Positions 7,535 through 17,700 of a stretch of 56,884 nt of DNA are shown one piece after another. Position 1 is the first letter of the stretch, and each line of letters opens with the position of its first letter. The translations under genes were made by a program, and so were the position numbers. The notes under the pieces were generated by a model that had not been told where the DNA came from, searched no databases, and saw only the letters and a program-made list of their open reading frames with translations. The stretch is from Candidatus Rifleibacteriota bacterium (GTDB lineage: Bacteria > Riflebacteria > Ozemobacteria > Ozemobacterales > Ozemobacteraceae): assembly GCA_017526725.1 (NCBI GenBank), contig JAFXRA010000351.1, positions 1 through 56,884 of the forward strand. The letters run 5' to 3'.

Positions 7535-8476
7535 ATGAATCATTCAAGAGTAAAAATTTTTTCTTGCGGCGCTAATGATGCTCTTTTCCGCGAGGTTTGC
7601 AAATTTCTTGATATTCATCAGGGAAGAATGGTGCGTTCCTCTTTCGCAGACGGCGAAATTTACTGCAGAATAGATGAGTCAGTCAGAGGATGCGACACTT
7701 TTGTTATTCAGCCAACCTGTAATCCAGTAAACGAAAATCTGATGCGTCTGCTTATAACAATAGATGCCTTAAAAAGAGCATCAGCAGCTAGCGTTAATGT
7801 AGTAATGCCATATCTAGGCTATTCCCGTCAGGAAAAGAAAAGCCAGGGTAGAGAACCAATTACAGCAAAACTCGTAGCCAATCTTATTACCTGTGCAGGA
7901 GCAGACAGAATAATAACAGTAGACATGCATGACCCGGCAATTCAAGGCTTTTTCGATATTCCCGTCGACCATCTTTCTGCTTCAAAACGTTTATCAGAGT
8001 ATTTTATGAAACGTGATTTAACAAATCATGTTATAATATCACCAGATACCGGCGGCGTTTTAAGAGCCCGCTCTTTCGCCCGCAGACTGAATCTGCCTTT
8101 GGCTATCATAGACAAACGACGTCCTGAAGCCAATAATGCTGAAGTTATGAATGTAGTTGGTGATGTAGACAACAAGCATTGTATAATAGTTGACGATATC
8201 GTTGACACAGCAGGAACTCTAACAACTGTTACAGAAAGCCTGCTTAACAACGGTGCTCTTTCCGTTGTTGCCTGCTGCACCCACGCCTTGCTTTCAAAAC
8301 CTGCAGTAGACCGCATTTCTAATTCACCGGTTACAGAACTGGTTACAACAAACTCAGTTCCTATACCTCCTGATAAAATAGAAAAATGCAAGATAAAAGT
8401 TCTATCTATAGCACCATTAATAGGTGAAACCATTAAAAGAATTTTTGAAAGACGCTCTATAAGTGAGTTGTTTTAA
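7535..8476 (+). CDS. prs: ribose-phosphate pyrophosphokinase (PRPP synthetase)
   Basis: This enzyme makes PRPP from ribose 5-phosphate and ATP for nucleotide, His and Trp synthesis. All family marks are present in 313 residues: FADGEIYCRIDESVRG near the start, the flexible loop YSRQEKKSQGREPITAKLVA, the divalent-cation segment VDMHDPAIQGFFDIPVDHL, and the PRPP-binding VDDIVDTAGTL. The usual loop YARQDRKxxSREP is altered to YSRQEKKSQGREP, a mild change. Length is normal for class I enzymes (about 315). It follows glmU by 4 bp, so the two are almost certainly co-transcribed and translationally coupled, pairing UTP-consuming cell-wall precursor synthesis with nucleotide supply. Confidence 0.96.
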   Translation: MNHSRVKIFSCGANDALFREVCKFLDIHQGRMVRSSFADGEIYCRIDESVRGCDTFVIQPTCNPVNENLMRLLITIDALKRASAASVNVVMPYLGYSRQEKKSQGREPITAKLVANLITCAGADRIITVDMHDPAIQGFFDIPVDHLSASKRLSEYFMKRDLTNHVIISPDTGGVLRARSFARRLNLPLAIIDKRRPEANNAEVMNVVGDVDNKHCIIVDDIVDTAGTLTTVTESLLNNGALSVVACCTHALLSKPAVDRISNSPVTELVTTNSVPIPPDKIEKCKIKVLSIAPLIGETIKRIFERRSISELF

Positions 8477-8491
8477 TTAAGGGAAATTATT

Positions 8492-10993
8492 ATGATAAAG
8501 TTCAAAAGATTAATAACTTTTTTAATAGCTGCGGCTATTGTTTCTACAACTCTTGGCGGTTGTTCCGGCAAAAAGAAGAATCCTGTATCACCTGTTTCCA
8601 GTTCTTCATCAGCAGAAAAATCTGAAAAATCAGACTGGGGTAAATCTCTTGAAGCAAGAACAGCCTTAGACAACAAAGATTACGATACCGTTGAATCACT
8701 TTCAAGAAAAAGAATCTCTGATAAGCCCAATGACGCCAGTGCCCACTTTCTGCTTGGTCAAGCTCTTATGGGGCAAAAGAATTATAGAGCCGCTAGAAAA
8801 AGCTTGGAAACCGCTTGTTCTTTAGTTCCAGACAATCTTAATTATTCAAGAGAATACTGCAAAAGCGTCGAAGCATTAGCACAGGAATCTGTAGATAAAA
8901 AAGAATATACGGATGCCATTTCCCTTTATAAAAAGCTGATGGAAAAAGATTACGAACCATCAAAGACCGAAAAAGCACTGTCAGACATCTATATTGCTTC
9001 TGCTCAGAAGATGCTGAAAGAAAACAACAGTTATGATGCTGAAGTTGTTCTAACTGAAGGCGCCAATCTTTTAAGAAACAATATTGATTTAAGACTGGAA
9101 TTATCAAAATTATATATTGATGATGACAGACTCATGGAAGCAGAAAGACTTTTAAAGAAGCTTGTCAACTCAAATCCAGAAAACTCTGAATGCATGGTTC
9201 TTTATGCAAAACTGCTCCAAAAAATGGGTGACACAAACGAAGCAGCAGAAATGGCCAACAAAGCTCTTGGAATCGACCCGAACAACAAAGAAGCTGCTGC
9301 TATTCTAGGCAGCTCTGAAAGCAGCAGCGATATGCCATCCATTTCTTTTAGTCCTATAAATAATTCTAATCTTTCTATTGAAGCAATAAACGAAAGAATC
9401 AAATTCTTTGAAAAATCAGGTAATTATGCAGAAGAAAAGAAACTCTTGGAATACTGCACAGATAATTACCCAGATGAAACAGGAGCCTACTACAAACTCG
9501 CAGAAGTAAACGAACGTCTCGGCAATATTGATGAAGCTCTTCAAGCAATACAAAAATATAATGCCCTTGTTCCAGATTCATCTGAAGGTCAATTTCTTTA
9601 TGCAAAATGTCTTAACAATAAAGGACAGTGTGATTCTGCTCTAGATATTCTAACCAAAATAGAAAACAGCTACCCGGATAAATTAGCATTAATGAACGAA
9701 CGTGGTCAGTCATTAGCTAGAAAAGGTGATTTTAACGGTGCTATAGAAACCTGGAAATCAGTTTTGGCTAAAGATTCTTCTAATGCAGATGCCTTATTCT
9801 ACTTAGGTCAGCTTTCTTCAGAAAGCGGAAAACTAGATGAAGCAAGTAATTATTATGAATCAGCCTTAAAACAGCAGCCATTCAATAATAAATTCAGATA
9901 TTTTGCTGGTATGAACTATATTCAAAAAGGCAGCAAAGACAAAGCCGCCGCTCTTTGGAACCTTACAAAAGGCAGTTTAAACTCATCTGATCCATATGCA
10001 GCCAGAATACTCAGAGCAATGGGTGAAGACCCTGAACTTCAAGCTTCCGCAGTAAACAGCGGAATTCCATCAGTAAGCGCAGAAGATGCAAACGCAAGAG
10101 TTATTACCATAGACAACGATAACCCTCTCATGCCTCATGAAGTCAGCGAAATGCCTTCACCAGATTACTATCAAGCATTAGAATATGCTAGAAGCGGTAA
10201 TTATTATGAAGCTGAAAGAATTTTCAGACAAATTACAGTTAATGAACCAAATAATTTTAATGCAATGATGAATTTGGGGAAAATCTATACCGCAACTTCC
10301 AAACCCAATATAGCAGCAGCAATATTCCTAAAAGCCCTTAAAATTGATTCTCGTAACATACATGCTCTTAGGGCAGTTGCTAATAGCTATTCAGAAGTTG
10401 GAATGCACAGTCTGGCTTCTCAGATTTCTGAACAGGTTAAAACAACTTATCCAGACCAGTTCCAAGGTTTCCCTGAATATGACAGCAAAGCAATCAAAAA
10501 TGATCCTAGAGCTATTGAACCAATGGCCAAAGCTTTAATGCAGGAAGGATTAAACAACGAAGCACTGGCTGTTGTTCAAGGTGCTATAAGTGAACAAGCC
10601 GACAATAACAACCTTTATTTGCTCCAGGGCGATATATATAAACAAATGAAAATATTTGATTTAGCCATGGAATCATACAGACATGTTCAAAATGCCGACC
10701 AGCAAAGCCCTGCTTCTTACATAAAGATTGGTGACCTTTATCTTGCGGCAAATCAGCCAAATCAGGCATTAACAGAATACAAGAAAGCTATGAACACTAC
10801 TTTCTTAGATCCAGACAGTATGTTCTATATTTCAGACCGCTATGCCCAGATGGGTCGCCTCAACGATTCAAGAAGCATTTTAGGCAGATTAAAAACTATG
10901 AATTTGAATATGGAACAGGTTAAAAAACTCGACCAACGCTTAGGAACAAACTTCGCTGACCAGGCTTCAACTTCAGCTGCTTCAAAACAATAA
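8492..10993 (+). CDS. large TPR-repeat lipoprotein
   Basis: The 833-residue protein has a lipoprotein signal (lipobox LGGC, lipidated Cys24), a Ser-rich linker, then tetratricopeptide repeats over nearly the whole length. Typical repeats are AHFLLGQALMGQKNYRAARK, ADALFYLGQLSSESGKLDEA and ASYIKIGDLYLAANQPNQAL. A non-repeat break at about residues 265-300 and another at about 515-560 divide it into three TPR blocks. TPR solenoids bind peptides or other proteins; this one is membrane-tethered, in the periplasm or at the outer membrane. It starts 15 bp after prs and is followed 17 bp later by a small membrane protein, so it is probably part of the glmU-prs transcript. The specific partner is unknown. 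Confidence 0.88.
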   Translation: MIKFKRLITFLIAAAIVSTTLGGCSGKKKNPVSPVSSSSSAEKSEKSDWGKSLEARTALDNKDYDTVESLSRKRISDKPNDASAHFLLGQALMGQKNYRAARKSLETACSLVPDNLNYSREYCKSVEALAQESVDKKEYTDAISLYKKLMEKDYEPSKTEKALSDIYIASAQKMLKENNSYDAEVVLTEGANLLRNNIDLRLELSKLYIDDDRLMEAERLLKKLVNSNPENSECMVLYAKLLQKMGDTNEAAEMANKALGIDPNNKEAAAILGSSESSSDMPSISFSPINNSNLSIEAINERIKFFEKSGNYAEEKKLLEYCTDNYPDETGAYYKLAEVNERLGNIDEALQAIQKYNALVPDSSEGQFLYAKCLNNKGQCDSALDILTKIENSYPDKLALMNERGQSLARKGDFNGAIETWKSVLAKDSSNADALFYLGQLSSESGKLDEASNYYESALKQQPFNNKFRYFAGMNYIQKGSKDKAAALWNLTKGSLNSSDPYAARILRAMGEDPELQASAVNSGIPSVSAEDANARVITIDNDNPLMPHEVSEMPSPDYYQALEYARSGNYYEAERIFRQITVNEPNNFNAMMNLGKIYTATSKPNIAAAIFLKALKIDSRNIHALRAVANSYSEVGMHSLASQISEQVKTTYPDQFQGFPEYDSKAIKNDPRAIEPMAKALMQEGLNNEALAVVQGAISEQADNNNLYLLQGDIYKQMKIFDLAMESYRHVQNADQQSPASYIKIGDLYLAANQPNQALTEYKKAMNTTFLDPDSMFYISDRYAQMGRLNDSRSILGRLKTMNLNMEQVKKLDQRLGTNFADQASTSAASKQ

Positions 10994-11010
10994 AGAATAG
11001 GAGATAGAAA

Positions 11011-11286
11011 ATGAACACCAACGATACTGTTTTCAATGATGAAGATTTATTAAAATTAGAATCTGTCATAAAGAATGTAAAAGATCCTAATGCAAGAAAA
11101 AGACTTGTTCATTTACAGCACGGACTAAAAAAGAAAATCAAAGAAAGAAAAGAAGCTGCTGATAATCGTAAACGCTCACTTACAACAGCATATATGGTTA
11201 TTATTCCGTTCACTATTCTCTTTGCAATAGTAGGAGTTTATTATTTTTTAAAAAAGGAAGAATTATCAAATAATAAAAAACGATAA
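11011..11286 (+). CDS. small membrane protein, unknown function
   Basis: The ribosome-binding site AGGAG at about 10999 supports this 91-residue gene. Residues 1-55 are charged and helical (many Lys, Glu and Arg). One transmembrane helix follows (about 60-80, MVIIPFTILFAIVGVYYF), and the tail is basic. The likely topology is a cytoplasmic N-terminal helix with a single membrane anchor. It is the last gene of the glmU-prs-TPR run. No family is recognised. Confidence 0.7.
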   Translation: MNTNDTVFNDEDLLKLESVIKNVKDPNARKRLVHLQHGLKKKIKERKEAADNRKRSLTTAYMVIIPFTILFAIVGVYYFLKKEELSNNKKR

Positions 11287-11320
11287 TCTTTGAGTTAAAA
11301 TCAATAAATAAAAACTTCTC

Positions 11321-11349
11321 TTGATTATTAACCATAATTATGATAAAAT
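11321..11349 (+). promoter_or_regulatory. promoter of tRNA-Gln
   Basis: -35 TTGATT (11321-11326), a 17-bp spacer and -10 TAAAAT (11344-11349), which places the start of transcription about 16 bp before the tRNA. Confidence 0.65.
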
Positions 11350-11372
11350 CCACAAATCACTCAAGGTGATAT

Positions 11373-11444
11373 TGGGGTGTCGCCAAGTGGTAAGGCGTCT
11401 GCCTTTGGAGCAGATATTCGTAGGTTCGAGTCCTGCCACCCCAG
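11373..11444 (+). tRNA. tRNA-Gln (anticodon TTG)
   Basis: A 72-nt cloverleaf: acceptor TGGGGTG pairs with CACCCCA, discriminator G, D-arm CGCC...GGCG, anticodon stem TCTGC/GCAGA around loop CTTTGGA (anticodon TTG, reading CAA), and T-arm with GGTTCGAGTCC. The 3' CCA is not encoded and must be added. Confidence 0.95.
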
Positions 11445-11447
11445 TTT

Positions 11448-11483
11448 AAAAAAGCACTATAACAATAGTTATAGTGCTTTTTT
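11448..11483 (+). terminator. intrinsic terminator after tRNA-Gln
   Basis: A perfect stem (AAAAAAGCACTATAAC paired with its complement) around a 4-base AATA loop, ending in T6, 3 bp after the tRNA. Confidence 0.9.
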
Positions 11484-11550
11484 ATTTCTGTTTTATAATA
11501 GCCTTTTACAAGAAACTGTCTAAATGGTGAATTATCCTTCCTCCTTTATT

Positions 11551-11884
11551 GAGATTGTCCGAAAACTAATTTTTATATCCAAATAAGATTGTTCTGCCTA
11601 CACAGAGTGAATAGCCAAGCGAAGCTTGGCGTGGTGAGTGGTTGGTGGTGAGTGAGCGGACAGTAGACGCGAGACCTCTATTCTCCGCACAAGGCTCGTT
11701 CCCTCAAAGTCTATCCGAAGATACAAATTAACAGAGACCGCGGAGGAGAATAAGGTTGAGCAAGCAACTGTCCGCTTTTGAAAGAAATGAGAGATAAGAA
11801 AAATCTATACGTTTATGATAATGGGTAGGCTACAAACAAATAAATACTGATTTTTCATCAAAATTCTATTTTTCGGACAACCTC
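11551..11884. mobile_element. 334-bp composite relative of the MITE-like element
   Basis: The ends are imperfect inverted repeats of the same family as at 6114 (left GAGATTGTCCGAAAACTA; right reads inward GAGGTTGTCCGAAAAATA). The right 75 bp or so (11810-11884) is a near copy, inverted, of the left end of the 6114 element. The middle differs: it holds the short palindrome at 11614-11630 and a second long inverted repeat (arms 11656-11688 and 11740-11775, starting GCGGACAGT and ending ACTGTCCGC). No clear target duplication is seen. It fills the gap between tRNA-Gln and the convergent M30-like gene. Confidence 0.65.
11614..11630. repeat. short palindromic repeat, copy C
   Basis: Perfect GCCAAGC/GCTTGGC arms with loop GAA, inside the composite element. 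Confidence 0.7.
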
Positions 11885-11896
11885 TAGAAAGAGCCT

Positions 11897-14563
11897 TTAC
11901 TGGGTTTGTTCAGTTGAATAATAAATAACCCAGGTTTTAAAAGTGCCCTGACTTGGTTTTACACTTATTTCAAATTCCAAGTCACCCCAGTTACCACTGT
12001 TATAAACCAAAGCAGAACAGCCAAAAGCAGGAATCTGATAAACGACTTTGTTTACAGGACTTTCATTCAAAGATTTTCCTCTTAAACCAGTGACAGTATT
12101 GCTTCTTAAAGAAATACTCTTAAAATTATATTTTTTAGAATCATAGCCTGGGAATGTTTCTGATAAGCCAAGGTGGTCACAGTATAAAGCAAGACAAAAA
12201 TCATTAAAGAATGCACTTAGACCTGTTGTTGCCGGATTAGCGCTCGGCAAAATATTCATTTCAATATCTTCTAAGCCGGTCTTCACACCAAAACTGCGAC
12301 CGCTTTCAAGCAATTTAACAGTATTCCATCCTCCGCAGCGGTCAAAAAGATATTGAGTAAACAAGAACTGCATTCCATAGTTTCCACCGGTCAAACTTTC
12401 AGGCCAATCATTAAGTTTTGTTTTTTCCGGATTAACCAAGTAATTTTTAACTCTGGCAATATCTACCTTGTTACCATTTGAAAAACCTCTGCCAGAAAGC
12501 TGTCTGGCCATAAGAGAAAGGCCGGCGCATTGCCAGTCTGTTCCGTAATAAATGGCTCTGGGAGTATCCCATCGCTGATTATAATAGAACATATTATGCA
12601 AAGCATGACAAAGTTCTGCATGAAATTCTTCAGGAGAATTTTTAAAACGAGTCGGGCTCGCAAAAATAATTTCTGTTCCATTGGTATTTACTTGCTGTAA
12701 TTGCTTGTCTCGCGGATCAAAATAAGCTGCCTGATCAGGTTTAGCATCTACTTTATCTGTTATAAACAAAACTATTCTTGTCTGACTGTCTATATTGCCT
12801 TCAGGAATATCTAAAACGCCAAAAGCTGTAGCAATAGAATCATAAGATTTATCAAAAGTTTCACCTATCTTAAAACAGTCTTCCCGATTTATTCCTTCAA
12901 CATTTTCTTCCAAATAGACAAGAGCATGAGTTGTAGAAGCAGCCAAAACACCTGTCTGCAGCAAATCGTTTGCTGCGTCATAAGGAGAAGGCTTTGTAAA
13001 ATCTCTAACAAAAACTTCTATTGTTCCAGAAGCAGGTTCTGCCATAGAAGCTCTTAAATCAACAGAAGGACTGACTCGCGGCATAACCATATTATTGGTT
13101 GGCTGAGAGTAATGACTGATTGCTGAAAATCTGGAAGCATATTCAGAGGCTCTCATGCTGGTAGGCAAATCCGGCACCGCTTCAGTATTTCCGCCCAAAT
13201 AAGAAGAAACAACATAATAAGAAAAATCATCTGAAAAATTCTGACTGTAATTTCCAGAAAGAGTGCTGACGAATGCTATAACTTCATTGGGTTTCAACTG
13301 GGCCAGTTTTAATTTATTATCAAATGAAACTGCTGAGAAATCATATATTCCGTAATCACTTATAGTCGTTCCTATATTATTATAAGCAGTGTATTTTAAT
13401 GTATTGCTTTTTGCATTATTTACTTGAACAGCAACATCAACAGAAGTTCCTGCAGCAACAACATTATTATCTGGAGCCTTAAAAGTTACGGTTGTATCAG
13501 TCTGACTGATTATATCAGCCTGAGTCAATTCGAAACTGCCTACAATAATCTTAAAATTAGCAGGATTATCACCAAAATTATATCCGTATAATGTTATCGG
13601 TGCCCCAGGTAAAGACCGTTTTGGCGTCATATACACAAGTCTTGGTGCAACAGTTATTGTTGCAGAACCAATGCCATCAATGGAATATTCTCCCGGGTTA
13701 ACAAGTTTTACGGTCAGAAAACCCGTTCTAGCATTAGCAGGTAAAGTAACTTTCTGATTATTGATTGAAGAATCTTCATTTATTGTAAAACAATCCTGTC
13801 CATTCAACTGAAATTTATTTCTGCTGTAAACCGGACTGAAATTTCTTCCGCTGACAACTACAGTTTGACCGCCGCTGGCAATATTTGGGTGAACCCCTAG
13901 TATAACAGGTCTTGCAATAAAATTAATGGCGTTAACTTCTTTGGAAGTTTCATCGTTTATAAGAACTTTTACAGGTCCAGACTCTACTTTTGCAGGCAAA
14001 TAAATCTTTATTCTGCCATCATTAGATGAGTTCCAATCTAGAATCTGTGCATCAACACCATTAATAGTAACTCTGCCAGGTTTTCTGCCACATCCGGCAC
14101 AGAGAATGGTTATCTCGTCTCCATCGGTGCCCCATCTTGGATTCAAAGAAAGAACCTGAAAATCAGAAGTGTATTCATTAGTAGCATAGCCTAATGAAAA
14201 ATTAATATTCTCAGTAACCTGCCCGTTAAAAACTCTTACTTCATTAACAACGGAAGCATTATAACCCTGTAGTCTAACTGTAACGAAGTGGTCTCCAGCA
14301 GGTATGCCTTCCAGAACATAGTTTCCATTTTCATCAGTCACAGCCTGACACTGGTAAGCTTCAACAATTGCACCTTTCAAGGCAACGCCAGTATCGGATG
14401 CAACAACTCTGCCTTTTATTTTACCAGTAGAAAATTCATCATAAGTCTGAGAAGAGCCTTGACTTAAGGTTTTGGTGGACGACGTGCCCCCGCATCCACA
14501 AATAAAAAATGCAAAAATAAAAAATATAATTATTACTATTGATTTTATGTGTTTATTACTCAT
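11897..14563 (-). CDS. lipoprotein with regulatory-like and IPT/TIG domains and an M30-like pseudoprotease domain
   Basis: The 888-residue chain begins with a lipoprotein signal (Cys22 or Cys24). A carboxypeptidase-regulatory-like sandwich follows (about 48-125, KGRVVASDTG...ENGNYVLEGIPAG), then three or four IPT/TIG beta-sandwiches (about 135-400; NPRWGTDGDEITI, HPNIASGGQTVVVSG, TPKRSLPGAPITLYG). The C-terminal half matches the hyicolysin-type M30 metalloprotease layout: RIVLFITDKVD, AAYFDPRDKQLQ, EIIFASP, a zinc-helix region and WxxxGLS. The zinc motif HEFQH reads AELCH (649-653) and the conserved WLNEGLS reads WQCAGLS (677-683), so the first His and the downstream Glu ligand are both Ala. 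The frame is intact. I infer a surface-exposed binding protein derived from a protease. Confidence 0.75.
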   Translation of the reverse strand: MSNKHIKSIVIIIFFIFAFFICGCGGTSSTKTLSQGSSQTYDEFSTGKIKGRVVASDTGVALKGAIVEAYQCQAVTDENGNYVLEGIPAGDHFVTVRLQGYNASVVNEVRVFNGQVTENINFSLGYATNEYTSDFQVLSLNPRWGTDGDEITILCAGCGRKPGRVTINGVDAQILDWNSSNDGRIKIYLPAKVESGPVKVLINDETSKEVNAINFIARPVILGVHPNIASGGQTVVVSGRNFSPVYSRNKFQLNGQDCFTINEDSSINNQKVTLPANARTGFLTVKLVNPGEYSIDGIGSATITVAPRLVYMTPKRSLPGAPITLYGYNFGDNPANFKIIVGSFELTQADIISQTDTTVTFKAPDNNVVAAGTSVDVAVQVNNAKSNTLKYTAYNNIGTTISDYGIYDFSAVSFDNKLKLAQLKPNEVIAFVSTLSGNYSQNFSDDFSYYVVSSYLGGNTEAVPDLPTSMRASEYASRFSAISHYSQPTNNMVMPRVSPSVDLRASMAEPASGTIEVFVRDFTKPSPYDAANDLLQTGVLAASTTHALVYLEENVEGINREDCFKIGETFDKSYDSIATAFGVLDIPEGNIDSQTRIVLFITDKVDAKPDQAAYFDPRDKQLQQVNTNGTEIIFASPTRFKNSPEEFHAELCHALHNMFYYNQRWDTPRAIYYGTDWQCAGLSLMARQLSGRGFSNGNKVDIARVKNYLVNPEKTKLNDWPESLTGGNYGMQFLFTQYLFDRCGGWNTVKLLESGRSFGVKTGLEDIEMNILPSANPATTGLSAFFNDFCLALYCDHLGLSETFPGYDSKKYNFKSISLRSNTVTGLRGKSLNESPVNKVVYQIPAFGCSALVYNSGNWGDLEFEISVKPSQGTFKTWVIYYSTEQTQ

Positions 14564-14794
14564 ATAATGTTACATTAACATATACTGAATTAAACTTCAA
14601 TTTGGTGCATTGAGTTTATTATATTTCAGTCTTATGCTGCGGGCTCTCTAAAGCTCTTAAATAGAGATTGTTGAAAGGGCACAAAAAAATATCAAGTCTG
14701 TGTTTTTTTGTTAAATTATTTGAACAATCTGCCGATTTTAGGGGTGATATTATAACAAAAAAAGCCCGTTAAGGCGAACAGGAGACAAACTAAT

Positions 14795-17700
14795 ATGGGG
14801 CAGACTAATATATTTAGGCTTTGCCAAAGCAGCAAAAAGCTTATGCTCTGCATAATGCTTTTATTATTCACTTGCGTTACATCTATTGTTCTAGCAGACG
14901 TACCAGTTCAAAATGTTGCAGTAGAAACAAATTTTGGTGGTAATGCAACAAATAATAGATTGAACGGAGCAGCCAATATCGGTTTAAAAGTTACTTGGCA
15001 AGGTGATTCAACACCTTTTACTGTAAGATACAAAAGAAATGGCGCCATTATATTATCAGATTCTTCCATAAATCAGGGAAGTCACGAAACAAGTATTTCT
15101 GCTGCCAATTGGGGAGATACAAACGGCACTGCTGAGCAGGTTACCGTTGAAGTAGTAGATAATGGACAAAGAAATAGTACTGGTCAAAGTCTTGCTTTCA
15201 TAGTCGATACTTTAAGTCCAGAACTAACAGCTACTGTAGTCAATGCTCCCTTTTCTCAAAACTCTACTGTTCGCATACAAATACAATCTAATGAAACTGT
15301 TACTATTGATTCCGTTACCTGTAATAATGTTAGTGCTTCATTAGAAGGAAACATAACCACTTCTCAATCTTTCGTTTATAATTTACCTCTTAATGATAGT
15401 TTTACAAACGGTGTAGAATACACTGTAGATATTAAAGCCCATGACGCAACAATCCCTGAGAATGGTGCTAACCGAGGTTCTACAACAGTCAAATTCAAAG
15501 TTGGTACTTCAGCTCAAGGTTCAACAAGTATAACTGGTTGTACTCCTGCGTCTCCAACCAATGCTGCTAGCATAGAACTGAGCGGGACATCTCCCGATGG
15601 AGTATCAAGATTAAGAATATTAGATAAAGGCACTGAAGTTACCACAGTAAGTTGTTCTCAAACAAGCTGGAAAGTGGTTCTTCAACCAGAACCAGGTGAT
15701 CATACTTATGTTGCTGTAAGTTTAGACTCTCTTGACCAAGAAATATCACGTTCTCAGGAATATAGCATAGTAATAGACAGAGAAGCTCCAAAAACACCAA
15801 CTTATTCAACAGAAGGTATACCAACTCAAACAAATGCTACTTCATACAAATTCAAAGTAACTGTAGATGATTATACCTCAGAAAAATCACTTCCAATTAC
15901 TGTAAAAGCCTACAACAATGACACAGAACAACCTGGACAAGCTATTATCAGTACAAATACAGGTGGTTCTGCTGACATTGACGTTAGTTTAAATCCTGGA
16001 ACAAATAATATTTACTTCAGATCTTTCGATGCTGCAGGCAATCAGTCTGAAAAGAGTGCTCAGGTTACTATTAATCAAAGCGGTGAAGCTACTGGAGGAA
16101 TTTCCAGTATATTAATCGACAATGCTTATCCAGTTCCTGCACCAGAATCAGTAATGTTCGGTTCAGGCAATCATAGCATGCAAATAACTTTCAGTCAGGA
16201 TTGTAATAGATCCACACCTCCTACTGTTGAAATTATTTGCAGCGGCGGCGGAAAAATCAGTGTTAGCACATCATGGCTCGAAGGCAACAGTAGAGTTGCA
16301 AGTGGATCTTTCTCTATACCTAATAATGGTGGAGCATCTATAGATGGCCCTGCTCAAATAAGCATAAAAGATGTTAAAGACACCTACGGCAATACTCTTA
16401 GCCCACACACTACTGATCCTTCATCATTGAAAATAGACTCTACAGCTCCAACTTCAAGCTTTACCAATCCATCTCCTGTCTATGTTTCTGATGCGCAGCC
16501 AACAGTTACACTTCAAGGTAATATTGTAGATAATGATAACAGTTCTGGAATAGACTATCTAGAACTCTATCTGAATGACAATGGTCAACCCTCTCTGGTT
16601 GGAAATGTTCCACTACAGACAGGGAATCCTTCTCCGTGGAGTTATTCTTATACCCCAGATGGTCTTTCAGAAGGAGAACACACTCTTATTACCAGTGCTG
16701 TTGATAAAGCTGTTCCTAATGGAAACAAAGAAAGCCTCACAGGCAAAACAGGAATTACTCTTTTTATAGATAAAGCAAAGCCTGGTATTGAAAGAATCAG
16801 TTTCAATAATACAGGTGTAGATATTACTACTTCTTATGGTGATAACCCAACTATAGCCAGCGATATAACTAGATTAGTCCTTGTCGCATCAGATACAGGT
16901 TCTGGTCCAGACTTAACAAGTACTAATTTTATATTTAAGCTTACTAATCCAACAGGAACAGAAGTAACTGGTGAAAAAACAAACAACAACCAAGATACAA
17001 TTTACTTTGATTTCCCAGTTCTTACTGCATCTGGCGAATATACAATAACAGCAACTCCTGTTGACAAAGCAGGGAACACCGGTGAAACCAAAACAGTTAA
17101 GTTCACACTGAATAAATCAGCGCCAGACACAGCTGAATTTTTCCCTCCTGCTCAATCAGTAGCCAATAAATCAGATCAAGATCTTGCATCAAGTTCCGTA
17201 AGAGTTACTCTGTCTGGTTCTCCAGTCACTGGTGGAACAGCTCCAAGTTATGCAGGCTCTACTATTTCTGTTAAATATAACGGAGTTGAAGTTGGTGAGA
17301 AAAGAGATGATATAACAGATGCATTGGTAGCAAAAATACACAATGGCAACCTATTGGAAGATGGCAGCCATGATGGTAATTACTACATTTCTGTTACTCC
17401 TAGATCAACAACAGGTATTGCTGGAACAGCAATTACAAGCAGTTTCATCTACGATACTCTGCCGCCTGTAATTATTGAATCCAATCCAAGTTATGATGAC
17501 CCAACTGTTAATACTGCAAGTGGTGTGTGGTTTGGTTTAAATACTAGCGAATTAAGTATTACAATGTCAGACGCACCTAAGGACATATTGGAAAAATATC
17601 GGGGTCAGTATCCAGAAACGGCAAGTTCACCCGTTATGCCAGGTGATACATCCTGGTATAATAGTAATGGTTCAGGCATTAATAAAACAGTAAGTTCTTT

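Noticed and set aside
7500..7540. Frameshift splitting glmU from its acetyltransferase half
   Set aside because: The sequence after the stop goes straight into prs with a 4-bp gap and no other frame encodes the missing beta-helix rungs, so this is a natural truncation unless the assembly is wrong.
14701..14794. Riboswitch in the leader of the giant Ig-like gene (AGCCCGTTAAGGCGAACAGG)
   Set aside because: There is no match to a known riboswitch core such as GEMM, and the sequence is too short and unstructured to support one.
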